From: Prorocentrum cordatum
Lineage: Eukaryota > Sar > Dinophyceae > Prorocentrales > Prorocentraceae
Direction: 5' to 3'
Assembly (NCBI GenBank): GCA_963575745.1
Contig: CAUYUJ010004780.1
Coordinates: 298,812 to 362,811 of the forward strand
DNA length: 64,000 nucleotides
Part shown: one piece after another, positions 53,736-64,000 of the stretch
Layout: each line of letters opens with the position of its first letter
Numbering within the stretch: the stretch's first letter is position 1
Notes under the pieces: model-generated
Databases searched by the model: none
Told to the model about the DNA's origin: nothing
Seen by the model: the letters and a program-made list of their open reading frames with translations, nothing else
Made by a program: the position numbers and the translations under genes

Positions 53736-53935
53736 AGCCCGGCGCCCTCCAAAGCTACACTGCGTGGCCTCCCACATGCCCAAGATGCCGAACCAAGCTT
53801 CAAAACAGCAAACGAAGCTTGGAAACCACCCCAGGGGGGCTCCAAGACACCACGAATGGTCCTGATAGGCAACCGGCGCCGTCGTCAACATCGTCAACAT
53901 CCTCGCCATTATCTCCCTCCTTCTCCTCCTCATGA

Positions 53936-54709
53936 TCGACACGCTCTACTCGCCCCTGCCCTTCCTTCGTGCCCCCCGTCCACCTGTACATGCGACCCTG
54001 CCCGCCTCACCCTCCTCTGATTCATTCCCCCCTGTACTCCTACTCCTCCTCATCCAATTCTTCCTCCTGTCCGCTTCCTCATGTTCCTCCCATGCTCCGC
54101 GCCTTCCTCCCCAACCTCAGGGTCGGCGGCACCGGCCGCAAGGCGTTCGCAATAGGCTTTATACCCACAACCCAGGCACGGTGGCGGGATGGGACAAAGG
54201 CCATTACATACTCGCTGCAAGTCTCTCGCTCCCCACCCTCCCTCATCGTCCTCCTCCTGATTCACCTCACTCCAACGGAGTGGCGCCTCACGCGGACCCA
54301 AACTTGACCCTCCTCCTCCTCCTCCTCCTCCTCCTCTTCCTCCCTCTCCTCCTCCTCCTCCTCCTCCTCCTCCTCCTCCTCCTCCTTTTCCTCCTCCTCC
54401 TCCTCCTCCTCCTTCTCCCTCCTCCTCCTCCTCTCCTCCTCCTCCTCCTCCTCCTCCTCCGTCCTCCTCCTCCTCCTCCTCCTCCTCCTCCTTCTCCTGC
54501 TCCTCTTCCTCATTATATTTTACATGTAGACCGACAGTAAGAGCGAGCCTGTTGCGTTGAGGCCTCCTCCTCCCCATCCTCGTCCTCGTCCTCGTAATCG
54601 TCCTCTTCCTCCTCCTCCTCCTCCGCCTCCTCCTCTTCCTCCTCCTCTTCCTCCTCCTCCTCCTCCGTTTCCTCCTCCTCCTCCTCCTCCTCCTCCTCCT
54701 TCGGCATTT
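53936..54709. repeat. (CTC)n tracts
   Basis: Two C/T triplet tracts, about 54309-54508 and 54598-54702, with C/T-rich flanks. No gene. Confidence 0.85.
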
Positions 54710-55127
54710 GCGTCCGATCCCAAAATCGCGAGGGACTTTGGCGGATCAAGGCCCCGAACCAAAGCGGGAGCGCGAACACCTGCCCTTCGTCTCTGGAGGT
54801 CACCATAAATCCCTGGAGGCCCCCGGGGTCGAGGCCTCCGGAAGGCTACCAGAGGAGGCCCCTCGGAGGGCCTGGCTCGAAACATTTGGGCGTTAATCAA
54901 CGAAGGTCGATAAATGAAGGGAAGAAACTACACTTCTCGGGCCCGAACGACCCTTTTGGGGGTCTGAAAGAACCCTTTTGGGGGCCCAAAAGGGTCCCGT
55001 TCCTGCAGCCCCCGCTGTCCCGTGACTTATCGCCCCCCATTGCGCGACGCCCCCAAACAAATCGACGGGCTCAGCGTCCATAGTATAGATTGCCTAAATG
55101 CTGAGACCACCTAACTCTGGTATGTTC
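54710..55127. other. No gene seen; short hairpin
   Basis: Contains GACCCTTTTGGGGG / CCCAAAAGGGTC, a short inverted repeat near 54950-55000. Lies just beyond the 3' end of the next element; no LTR was recognised here. Confidence 0.4.
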
Positions 55128-56177
55128 TTAATTGGAGTAGGTGTTATGGGGTCCAGCTTTAAGCTCATGTAGCGTAACTATGGTAGGATAGCAGTCCTCA
55201 AGATCGTGAGTGGCTGCCAATGTTTCAGCTGAGTAGCTGGAGTGCACTTGCAAGCGAAGCGACTTGCAGCATGAATCAATCAGATGTACTACTGCTTTGC
55301 CGTTGGGCATGTGTCAACGCAGTAAAACGCTGGCGCCTCGAATGCCATATCCCTTTACTTCGTCATCTTCGCCCCCGCTAAGGCGACGGTATCCTGACTC
55401 ACTATGAAGGTCCACTTTTCCTGCCGGAGTCATACATTGATACATTAGTTTCTTCGGACCTGGCTGCAATTTGCGCATGACAGCGCTAAGCCTTCGCACT
55501 TGGAGGTTCGTGGGTTTCTTTGCGCGCTGCAAGGGAACGACGTATGCCATTAACCATGCTTGAGTGATCAATGCGTATGCCAAGGCCCCACATAAACTGA
55601 TAAACGCGTCGGATACTGTCTTCGTTGCCGTTTCTTCCGCGACAGCATCCATGAGTTCTGGATGCTGTATCCGGCAATGCTGTTTGACGTATTCATCCTG
55701 ATCTAGCTGGACGCGGCCACCCTCGGCCTCAGTGCATCGCACGGCGCAATCAGTGCAACAGTGTTTGCTCAGTCCACATGCACCGAACGCGCCTTCTACA
55801 CATTTGGCGTGCTTGTCAACGGTTCCCTCCACTCCTGCCTCGTTGATGTCGTCAACTGGCTTGGCTGTCAGGAGGTTTGGGCTTGTCTCAAATTCTTTAC
55901 CGAATGATGTGGGTTTCAGTCCGACGCCTCGCATGATGGTTCTAAGCTTCAGTGGGAATGCCGTAGGGGCGTCTACGGCGCCTGCACCTGGTTTAAGGCA
56001 CCGCAAACAGCGCTTTGACTCGTCATTGGGCGAGAAGCCGGGCAGCGCGCGCGGCGCCGAGGCTGAGCCAGGCGGAAGAGCGAAGCATACGCTGCGCCCT
56101 CTCTCACAGGTGGCCTCTGCCAACTCGCGGTAAGTCAAGCCCTTCAAGAAAGCCTTGTCGATGTCCATGGATGCCAT
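55128..56177 (-). CDS. Copia-like RT and RNase H with in-frame TGA
   Basis: RT: ASMDIDKAFLKGLTYRELAE (motif A), CLKPGAGAVDAPTAF, LLTAKPVDDINEAG (catalytic VDD kept), LDQDEYVKQH. RNase H: SLCGALAYALITQAW, DLHSESGYRRL, KGYGIRG, then a TGA at 55316-55314, then in the same frame MPNGKAVVHLIDS and SSYSAETLAATHD (the STxSAE box). The stop is probably a CGA-to-TGA change, since the family has a basic residue there. It ends at 55128. Confidence 0.7.
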
Positions 56178-56965
56178 GGTCCACTGTGTCTTGCGCGCGA
56201 CCGCGCTCGAGCAGTCTCTGGTTTGCCCGCCGACCGGTGCCTGGGAGGGTTTCTACGTCGAATGCTTCGACGCCCATGGGGCCGCGAAGAACCAGGCGCA
56301 GTCGCATTGTTCGCTCCATTTCGCCTGTGTCGTTCTTGACAAACTTCCACTTGTGCGCGCATCTGTAGGTCGTTATATTGGTAGGCAGTCTTGATGTCTT
56401 GCATCCTGAAGCATTTGCTATCATGCCATGGCTTAAGTTCGGTGCGCAGGGCCTCAGATATTTGTCGGATTGGCACGCATTTCTGCCATCGCCAGGACGT
56501 AGTCTTCATTGGCGGCTACAGCTCTTTTTGCTGCGGCCGGGACATAGGCGCACATTGCGGTTACTTGGTCGCTGTGAAATGATTCGCGATGTTGCTCAGA
56601 TATAACCACCCTGGCCACGTCAGCAGTAAATCGTAGCTCGGCATGCCGGCCGTGGTCGTCCGAGTCGAGATCGAATGTCTCGTCGCATTCAATGGTCCAA
56701 GGTACCAGCAAGGTTTCGTCGGCGCCGCGATTCCGAGCATAACGTATTCCTCGCCAGTGTCCTTGCACTTCACTGACCACGAGGGGGTCTCAAATAGTTC
56801 CGTCTCCTCCTGGAGCTCCACATGCCCGCGCGCCCGCGCCCCGCCAATAATCGGAAGTCTACCGTCAAGGGCGGCCGGCGCTGGAGGTCTGTCCCCCTCT
56901 TGGGCGCGGCCGCCCGTCGCCGGCGCGTCCGCCGGGCCCCCGAACTGGGGAAGATCCTCATCAAA
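56178..56965 (-). pseudogene. Upstream RT fragments, frameshifted
   Basis: Pieces in three frames: RCAHKWKFVKNDTGEMERTM, LVLRGPMGVEAFDVET, and further upstream VPIRQISEALRTELKPWHDS and GEEYVMLGIA. They read as the N-terminal RT region and integrase-RT linker of the element, separated by single-base shifts. Confidence 0.5.
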
Positions 56966-57289
56966 GGCTGCTAAAGGTTGATGACTTGAAGCAGTGAATG
57001 ACTTCGCGCGTGCACGGTGCCAGTGATGTCGTAAATTCTGAGAGCGGTGCCATCTGATTCGCGATAGTGAGACCCTGGTGTAACGTCGCTATCGCAGTAT
57101 AACAAGGTACAGCTATCACCGCAGGGTGCTGCCGGTAACCTGTGGGTGTTTTTAGTCAAACGTGCAGTTGCAACGTTTTCTATATTACATCAGCTTCCGA
57201 TGAGGATCTGCACGGCTAAATGTACCTAGGGCAAGAAACACTCGCTGCAGTCATCCGCAGGACCCCCTGTTTGGTCGGTAGGCAACCAA

Positions 57290-57830
57290 AGACCGAAGCG
57301 AGTTTTCCCGCGGGCAAGCTCGCGATAAAAGGCCAATGCTGTTCGCGTCGCCGTAGTGTCCGAGCCGATCTCGCGGGCCATTAATACTTCAATATTTGAT
57401 GTGCGTCGTACGTCTGAGTATTGTACCGAGATTTCCCGGCCTCCGACCTGCGCTGCTACTGCTTGACCACGGTCAGGGCAATTGCGGGCGATCGGGCGCG
57501 GTCCGTTCCATCTGCCTCAGTCGTCATTGGTAGTGGTCGGACGGTGGGAGTCCACGAGATCCCCTGGCTGATAATTGCGGCGTCCCGCTGCTGTCGTTTT
57601 TGTGCGTCGGGCTCTATTGGTCTTGGCTGCTGCAATGGCTTGTGTGATGGCCGCAAGGCTTATTTTTCTGATTATTTGTTCTCGGTTGCGATCGGACGTT
57701 TCCGACCCTTTTTGGTGGCCCAGCGCCGGCAGGTCTGGTAAACGGCGGGCCGGTTGTCGTCCGTGCAGTATGTTGTTTGTAGAACATGCAATAGCAACAT
57801 CGAAGACATAACAAAATGTCCCGGTTCCTC
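57290..57830 (-). pseudogene. Integrase C-terminal fragment
   Basis: A minus frame, partly without ATG, reads CSTNNILHGRQPARRLPDLP, ISLAAITQAIAAAKTNRARR, NYQPGDLVDSHRP and WNGPRPIARNCPDRGQ. This corresponds to the region after the catalytic core in copia integrases (YGRQP...W.GP..V). An in-frame stop breaks it near 57527. Confidence 0.5.
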
Positions 57831-57876
57831 CCAGGCTCTACTCAAAGCAAGAACACACGGCATTTTTCTACCAGGT

Positions 57877-58925
57877 TCAGTCGTGCAACATCGATTTCAA
57901 TGCGCGACAAAATTGCACGCATCTTTTGTTCAGAGGCGTGATATCGGCGCACATGTAATTACGTAGCTCTTTCAGCACGGTGGTCGGATCGTAACTCCGC
58001 AAATGTTGAAGGCTTCTATGAATGTCAAACCTTGACCAATCAAGCAATCTTGCACGTGGCCGTGCTTCCGCTGGAGGCGGGGGAAGAGGTGGCGCAACGC
58101 CGCTTTCCTCTCGTCCGCGTCGTCCTGCGACACGCGGAGGGTCAATGGAGTTGCCGGCCCCAGAGCCGCTGTTTGCGCCTCTCGTCACGTCGTAACTGCC
58201 GGCGCCAACGGCGGAGCCCTGGGGAGCCCCGTGTAAAAGTGAAGGTGCGCGTGGCCGTGCTTCTCCCCAGGGTCTGTCGAGCTGGCGGTAGCTCTGCTGG
58301 TGCAAGTACCTCATCAAAGAAATAATCCGGCGCCGCTGCTGGCGCAGCAGCAGCAGGTGCAGGTGCCCCTTCCGCCGGTGCTGGCGCAGCCAGTGGGGCT
58401 TGTCCGTGGTTGTCTGGCCCTTGCCACGGTTGGGCAAACCTACGCTTGTCTGGCGTCAGCAGGTGGCCCCATGTGTTCTTTCGCCATGGTCCTTTTCGAA
58501 ATTTGGGCATACCCAGTGATAGGGCCCCCTGTCAAACCAACGGCATTGACGTGGGTTTCGGTGCTGACTTGGTGAGTCATTTGAACGTTGTCGATGCAAG
58601 CTGGGCAACTAAGTCCTCCTGGTGGTGGTCCTTTCATGGATCCGTTCTCTTGTCGTGGCATCGCGGGCTCATCGAGATCGAATCCAGCACTGTTGACCAC
58701 AAAGGTGTCTGTGTTATGCCTGTCGGCAAAAGGGGTGCTTGCCTCGCGCATAGAGGGACTTCGCAATATATGCTGCTTCTACGATCAACGGAGCGCAGTG
58801 GGCCGCATGCGCCAGTTCTCGCTTGCACGCGGGGGCGTTTTCACGATTGCCAGAAGATATTGTGTGTTCGTATGGTTGTGGAATGGCATGATGATTGGCC
58901 ATCATGCATGTTGGTTTCTTGTTGA
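57877..58925 (-). pseudogene. Cys-motif and pre-integrase region
   Basis: Fragments: LSCPACIDNVQMTH, a frame reading WFDRGPYHWVCPNF, a Pro/Ala linker, and RLLDWSRFDIHRSLQHLRSY just before the expected integrase. The DWxRFDI..SL..LRS pattern precedes the integrase core in this lineage, from memory. The core itself should follow at about 57950 but is missing. Confidence 0.45.
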
Positions 58926-59000
58926 GAGTGCCATATGAATCACGTGGCCCTGTCGAGCGCTGGTCCACTACCACTATCTACTTACAAGCGGCCTTGCGTT

Positions 59001-59693
59001 TCACTTGCGCCGCCCAGGGGGCAATCTCACCCACCCAGGTGCCATGCGGCTGTTCCCGGAAGAACATGCGTTGGAGGCCGTCTTCATGGCGGCTACCGTC
59101 CCGCAGAAGGCGACGTGGTGAAAGTCCCCCCTGTGGCGTTTGCACCACGTGTCATAGTTGGCTTGGGAAGTATAAAGGCAAACCTGTGGTTCAGCAGTTG
59201 GGTTGCACTGTAGCTGTTGTGCGAAGCGCGCGTTCAGGTTGTGCTCGACGGCATGCTGCATTCGTGGGTTGCCCAGGTCAACGTTGGTACGTTTGCCCAG
59301 GGTACCTCCAGAGGTAAGCTGTCTTTTGAAGACCAGTTGTGATACGCCGCCAGTGCCTCCACATCGGTCTAACATGTCTACGCAGCTGTTCCTTCCATAA
59401 CAGCAGGTCTGGGCAATGGTAAGTACGTCGGCATGCGATTCCGAAGTGCCACTTGGGAGCGTTAAGAAGAGGCTGTCGTCATCGTCTGACTCCGGCTCTT
59501 CTACTAGAACATCGGAAGGGAGTGGGGCGTCTCCGATGCCATTGAGATCGCCGCCGCAATCGTCGTTGCCATCTTCAACGTGTTTGGGTATCTTCTTCGG
59601 TGAAATGCCAGCTCCCTTATCAGCTTGTTTTTCTTTTTCCTTCATCCGGGCATCGGTTGGCAATGCTGCTCGTGCGTTTGGCGCGTCCATCAA
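59001..59693 (-). CDS. Methyltransferase-like region of the copia-like polyprotein
   Basis: After an acidic linker it reads MLDRCGGTGGVSQLVFKRQL (a SAM-motif-I-like GGxGGVS), NVDLGNPRMQHAVEHNLN, QCNPTAEP, SQANYDTWCKRHRGD and HHVAFCGTVAA. From memory this block is characteristic of a dinoflagellate copia-like lineage. The order (GG loop, acidic pair, NP/CxP region, a downstream FCG) looks like a Rossmann methyltransferase without a clear PCQ motif. It may be degenerate or non-catalytic. Confidence 0.5.
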   Translation of the reverse strand: MMDAPNARAALPTDARMKEKEKQADKGAGISPKKIPKHVEDGNDDCGGDLNGIGDAPLPSDVLVEEPESDDDDSLFLTLPSGTSESHADVLTIAQTCCYGRNSCVDMLDRCGGTGGVSQLVFKRQLTSGGTLGKRTNVDLGNPRMQHAVEHNLNARFAQQLQCNPTAEPQVCLYTSQANYDTWCKRHRGDFHHVAFCGTVAAMKTASNACSSGNSRMAPGWVRLPPGRRK

Positions 59694-60329
59694 CCTCGGA
59701 AAAGTTGGAGAGTCGGGCAGGCCCCCGTCGCCAAGGGCAGTCGAGAGGGGGGGGAACGATCATCTTTGATGAACGTAATTCGTTTCTTGTGGCTTGGCGG
59801 CGCATGCCCGTGTCCGAGCAGCGCTAGGGGAGCCACTTCCAAATGCAGTCTCGCACATGTATTTCGGACTCCGGTGGGTAACAGTGCTTTCCACTTGTAG
59901 GTGGTCAGTTGGTCCTTAACTTTGATATCCTTAACCGCCAGCGTACCGCGTCGTCCCACTGCGGCCCACTGTCGCTGGACTGCATGCAGTTATGTGCGTT
60001 TGCATCGGTGCGAGTGAACACTTGTAAGCAAGCTTGTCTTCTATGTTCGCGTGTATTATTGCAGAGATGGTCCAAGAGTTGTGCTGTCAGGAATGTCATT
60101 GTCTCGCTTCGCCATTCGGCGCGTTGCTGGCCGTGTCCGTACCAGCGCAGCACGTGCTCCTTAGTGATCGTACACTTAAATGTCCGCAGTGTTGTTGGCA
60201 TTTGTGTGCGCGATGCATATATATATACGCAAATACATATGCATATGCATATAAGAACAACTGGGACTCCTGTTAGCATGATCAAACTTGATGTCTAAAT
60301 TTCATAGGCGCGCCCGGATATCTCTGAGT

Positions 60330-60921
60330 TTAAGGCTTTGGGGGGCGTCTCGTGGTGGAACCAATTTCCAAGAGAATCCGGGCGGCCCTACCAAGACACT
60401 CTGCCTCCTGAGAGCTTGTGTTTGATCGAGAGGTTACGCCTTCTCTCATAATGTGTTCCAGCCTGATTACTAGGCGACCTAACGCGCCAATCTCCTGATC
60501 GTAATCTCCGGATCGGATTCCTCCGAGATATCGCCTTCCCATCGATGTCATTACCTCGTCGCGTGTGATACGGTCGCACATGCATCCTCGACGGCGCAGC
60601 GCGGCGGAAGCCGCAAACTGGACGGATATCTCCTTTAACCAAAATTCTAGAATGATATATTTCCGCGTTGGCTGTGGAGCGTATGTCCACGCTGTCCCTT
60701 GTTACACGGCACGTGTCCGCGCCTAAAGCCTCCTTAGGGTAGCAAGCGGGCTTGGCCAGAGGGCCCGCCTGCCCCCGTCGACGAGGATCATCTACGTGGG
60801 GTAGGATGCCCGGCATCTCGTCGTTCGAGTATGTCCCACCCCCGCTGGTGCCCTGCTCGGCGGTGCTGTGCGACGACGAGCTAGGGTCTCCGATAAGGAA
60901 GACCTGTGCCCTGTCCTCCAT
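60330..60921 (-). pseudogene. Linker region of the copia-like polyprotein
   Basis: Two overlapping frames (GTYSNDEMPGILPHVDDPRR; RITRDEVMTSMGRRYLGGIR, EIGALGRLVIRLEHIMREG) join through a shift near 60560. No domain named. Confidence 0.4.
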
Positions 60922-61395
60922 AATCGGGATAGTGCCCCGATCTTCTCTGGGCGTGGCCGCCCATCACAGTGGGGCTACCTGTGGGGGCCAGTCCCGTGCC
61001 TCGTCCATGTGTGGATGGAGGACGTCTGTCATTGGGTCTGGATCCCACTTTTCAACTGCTTCTTTCACCTTCTGTCGGCGGTGGACAAACCTCCCTTTAG
61101 TAAACCTCCCCTTAGTGAAAAGCGCCTGGGACCGAAACCGACTGACCTGGACCCGCAAAAATGACGGCCGCGACGCTCCCTCGCGAACCGAAAACGGGCA
61201 ATTCCTTAATCGACGTGTCAGGGTAGGAGGTCTGTCCAACCCCGATTATGGTGGGCGCCTGCAAGCAGCATCCTGGTCATTTCATAGCGACCCACTGGGC
61301 GATCATATCGATGCCAGTGGTCCATCGCCGAGCTGGCCATCATGGTGATCGCGTCGTCCACGGCCTGATCTATGAAGCGGTTCAACGCTTCAGGA

Positions 61396-61898
61396 TTATA
61401 CTCGCCAGTGTTCTGGCGCGCTTGGGAGGCCTGCCCACGGTCGGCCTGTTTCGTGCTGGGATGAGCGTCCTGCGCCGACGCGAGTGAAGGTCTCGGCTGC
61501 TGACTCGCTCTCTGTTCCGGGAATGGCCCCCACATAATTCGAACACGGGATGGCTAGGTGCCCCGAGGGCGTCTTTTCCAGCATCAGACCCTGCGCGACA
61601 TTGCCAACCTGCACCTTGTGCGCGTGCGAGTCTGGAAGTACGTTGCGCTCCCTGCCTTCCTCCAAGAGAAGGGTTGTCCTCTTTGACTGCACGGAGATTA
61701 GCCCAAAGATGACGGGCAGATCTGAGCCGGATCCTTCTGCGATGTTACCAACAAAGCGTATACCTTGGTGGCCGGTGGCTTGTCGTGATGTTGGTATTTA
61801 CACGCACTCGCGAACGCCCCCGTAGTCCGGCATCTGGCTGCGCCACTGCCAACTCCGTAAACATAGAGCAGCTTTCCCAAGTGAGTGACCTTCGGCAT
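61396..61898 (-). CDS. Retroviral-type protease-like region
   Basis: Frames MPKVTHLGKLLYVYGVGSGA, KYQHHDKPPATKVYALL and, one frame over, HKVQVGNVAQGLMLEKTPSG, HLAIPC. The VGSGA...LGL...SGHL pattern matches, from memory, the pepsin-like protease segment of this lineage. The catalytic DTG/DSG should lie upstream near 62 kb and was not identified. Confidence 0.4.
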
Positions 61899-62275
61899 GT
61901 GTCCATGCTGGCGGGATTGACGGTCGAACTATCGCGCTGCGTTAATACCCGTGCTGTTGTTGTTCGAACCTATATCCGCCAGCATACTCAGCTCTCCAGA
62001 GATCAACGTTTTGAACAATCCTGCTGCGTGCACATGCATGCTGGATGCCTGCTGGGGCCGAAATGGCATGCGATTCCGCGCCCACCTGCCTTCCGAGCCT
62101 CCTCTGGTGGACGATGAACTGGTTCCTCGTTAGGTTCATAGTCGCAGGGCCCAAGTAGCCATGAAGGCGTTCGTTTCTTCCACCGTGGCAGGCCCACGCT
62201 CGATCACCCAATCGGCATGCCTCTGAGTGTTGATCGGTTCGGGCAGTGCGTTCGTTTCTTCGCCAATGGTGCGGA

Positions 62276-63253
62276 TCACGTTGCCCTGGCGCATGAATGA
62301 TGTGGATTGCTAATAAGTCGGCCGCGTTGCTCGATGGGGGATCCGCCCTCCTGCTCGTGGCCGAGCGAGGGCTTCGGCGGTGCCTTGTGCCCGTATGCTG
62401 CTGTTCTTCTTGGGTTAAGCAGTGGGTTGTTGAAAGGGCTTGGCACTGCGCGTGCTGCAGGTGCCCCCGCATCCTGCATCGATGGGGCGTCGACTGCAGG
62501 CGCCCCCGCATCGTGCAGGAGCGGGATCGGAGTTGCCACTGCTGGGGAGATCGCTGGAACCACATGGCTCGTGGCCGAGCTTGTCGGCATAATCGGCACC
62601 ACGACCTCATCCTGCCTGCGGCGCAGGTCAGATATCTCTTGAGCCTGCTGCATGGCCACAGCTGCTGAGCTCGATGGGTCGATATGTCCCGCATGTGGAC
62701 AGTCCGCCACGATGACTCCTGGCCCCCTGCATATGGCACATGAACCTCTACCCCGATCCCTGCCCTTCCCCGTTGACACATGCACCCGAGCGTTGCGGCC
62801 CCAGCATTCGGCATGGCATTGGTGGCCGCACTGAAGCCGCCACATCCTTTCGCCCAGCGCGAAGGACTCGAGGGACACAGCACACTGTGCGAAGGATATA
62901 TCCGACACCACGGGTGTCCGAGCTCGGGCGCGTCCGCCCTTGCCGCTGCAGCGTAGACTCATCCGCTTCGTAGGGTGGCGGTGGTGGTCCATCTCTGGAA
63001 CTTGGATTGGACATCGCGGTCGGCGCGTGCCCGCCTGTGCGCTGCGGTTGGCCATGCGTTGCATCCGCCTCAAGTTCCGGTCACGTGCGGCAATTCGGGG
63101 TTCTTCTGCAGCTTGCATGTTTGCGGGCATCATCGCGTGGACATCATGCAAATATGACGGCAAGGTGCTTGCAGGTGGGTTAACCTCAAGTGCTGATGGC
63201 TGCGCTATCGCGTCTGGGTGTGTAGGCGAAGGGTGATAACCACGTGCGGGCAC
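62276..63253 (-). CDS. RING-like domain in the copia-like polyprotein
   Basis: Residues ~115-180 read FAQCAVSLESFALGERMWRL, QCGHQCHAECWGRNA, then GSCAICRGPG. This is the second half of a RING-H2 finger (CxHxxC...CxxC). The first Cys pair is reduced to a single Cys. The rest is Pro/Ala-rich. RING fingers are usually E3 ligase parts; here it is an accessory domain between gag and protease. Confidence 0.55.
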   Translation of the reverse strand: MPARGYHPSPTHPDAIAQPSALEVNPPASTLPSYLHDVHAMMPANMQAAEEPRIAARDRNLRRMQRMANRSAQAGTRRPRCPIQVPEMDHHRHPTKRMSLRCSGKGGRARARTPVVSDISFAQCAVSLESFALGERMWRLQCGHQCHAECWGRNARVHVSTGKGRDRGRGSCAICRGPGVIVADCPHAGHIDPSSSAAVAMQQAQEISDLRRRQDEVVVPIMPTSSATSHVVPAISPAVATPIPLLHDAGAPAVDAPSMQDAGAPAARAVPSPFNNPLLNPRRTAAYGHKAPPKPSLGHEQEGGSPIEQRGRLISNPHHSCARAT

Positions 63254-63295
63254 GTCTCTGCACCTGAGACACGCACCGCGTCCAAACGATTGAAG

Positions 63296-63983
63296 TCATC
63301 CGCCATGCCCCGATTCACGAGGTTCTTGGCCCACCATTTGTGTTCCGTTGATCTCCGCATAGTGCTCGGGAAATCCTGGATAGTCCATATGTGCTGGTGC
63401 TGGGCCTTTGGGTGGCAAACATGTCGGGTGCGCAGCGAAGGCTGGCATAAATGGCAACCTATCTGGGCGGTCTGCCGATGGACTCGCACCGGCGTGCGAT
63501 TCCCAAGGAGGTGTCCACTTGATCCGGTCTGTTGCACCCACTCTGAGCAGCCTCACCCCAGCCATAGCTGACTGATTTTGCTGCTGCGAGAAACCTCTGC
63601 TGCTCACGTGCAGACTGCCTGTGTCCAGGCTGGTCCGTTGTTGGGGATGCCATCGGTGAGCTTGTTGGACTGCCAGTGGCCTGGCCTTGGCGCGGAGTGC
63701 CGAAGGGCGTAGTTGCCCTTATAGCGGCTGCCAGGTCAGGATCTTGGCGTCGCATGGCCATGCGCTGCATGAGGTCCTCATTACTCGTCGATGCTGCTTG
63801 TAATCCATTGGGCGTGTCCGCCCCTGACGCTAGGCCCGGGTCGGACCTTGGCTGACCGAGTGCCGAGGGCTCGAACCTAATCGGGCCAGCGTTTGACCGT
63901 GGCCTTGCCGGCCCGAAACTCATGGGCGGCCCTGCTGGTGCATTTCGCAAGGCGTCGGCCCGCGGATCGAACCGGCTGGCCAC
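63296..63983 (-). CDS. N-terminal (gag-like) part, continues beyond the window
   Basis: Minus frames MASRFDPRADALRNAPAGPP and related stretches, Pro/Gly/Ala/Arg-rich with no named domain. They shift near 63550. It is cut by the right edge. Confidence 0.4.
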
Positions 63984-64000
63984 GTCCGACAGAGACGAGA

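Larger units (their letters stand above)
55128..64000 (-). mobile_element. Second copia-like element, dinoflagellate lineage, 5' part outside the window
   Basis: On the minus strand from the right edge: Pro/Ser/Arg-rich N-terminus, RING-like domain, protease-like region, linker, methyltransferase-like region, Cys motifs, integrase flanks, RT, RNase H. The pieces match, from memory, a copia-like polyprotein lineage common in dinoflagellates. Frames change repeatedly, the integrase core appears deleted, and there is an in-frame stop in RNase H. No LTR was found at the 55 kb end. Confidence 0.65.

Noticed and set aside
52979-53935. A 318-codon plus-strand frame, Arg/Pro/Lys-rich
   Set aside because: It is the translation of the CCCCAAGAGGC minisatellite; the opposite strand is equally open.

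Overview
The window is nuclear DNA of a dinoflagellate. Four things point there: GC-rich sequence with very long trinucleotide tracts, a GC-AG intron, a degenerate copy of the dinoflagellate spliced leader (15770-15791), and gene and retroelement families I know only from dinoflagellate genomes. I cannot name the genus. No rRNA, tRNA or CRISPR array was seen. Family recognition rests on reading motifs and on memory, not on searches. Many reading frames carry single-base shifts, so either the copies are decaying or the assembly has indel errors.

Layout. 1-14.4 kb, plus strand: a split gene of a dinoflagellate multicopy family (7-1203, 1904-2746, perhaps ending at 3454); two back-to-back perfect palindromes (2742-2880); a higher-order GGAGGAGCTC satellite in two blocks (4010-6533); a clear but divergent cytosine-C5 methyltransferase gene (7428-9644, one intron, motif X in its own exon); and a Cys-motif/cupin-like gene (10780-14386). 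16.2-22.9 kb, minus strand: a complete tyrosine-recombinase (DIRS-order) retrotransposon with split direct repeats, a small Cys-rich ORF, a gag-like ORF, RT/RNase H, YR and its own methyltransferase. 22.9-25.5 kb, plus strand: the 3' part of a non-LTR element (RT, zinc motif, RNase H, Cys-rich tail).

26.6-36 kb, minus strand: a protein kinase joined to a 2-oxoglutarate/Fe(II) oxygenase-like domain, with a satellite-filled intron; a Lys-rich-tailed multicopy-family gene broken by four single-base frameshifts; and a gene with a Cys-rich C-terminus. 36.1-40.3 kb: a palindromic 106-bp higher-order satellite that ends in a 100-N gap. 42.0-52.0 kb, minus strand: a Ty1/copia-like element with both LTRs. 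55.1 kb to the right edge, minus strand: a second, degenerate copia-like element of a dinoflagellate lineage that carries a RING-like and a methyltransferase-like domain.

How it fits together: about half the window is retrotransposon and a further large part is satellite or microsatellite. The genes keep one strand over long runs, as in dinoflagellate unidirectional clusters. The most notable theme is that three different methyltransferase-like modules occur here, one in a stand-alone gene and two inside retroelements. The two satellites are unrelated but share a GGAGCTC core.
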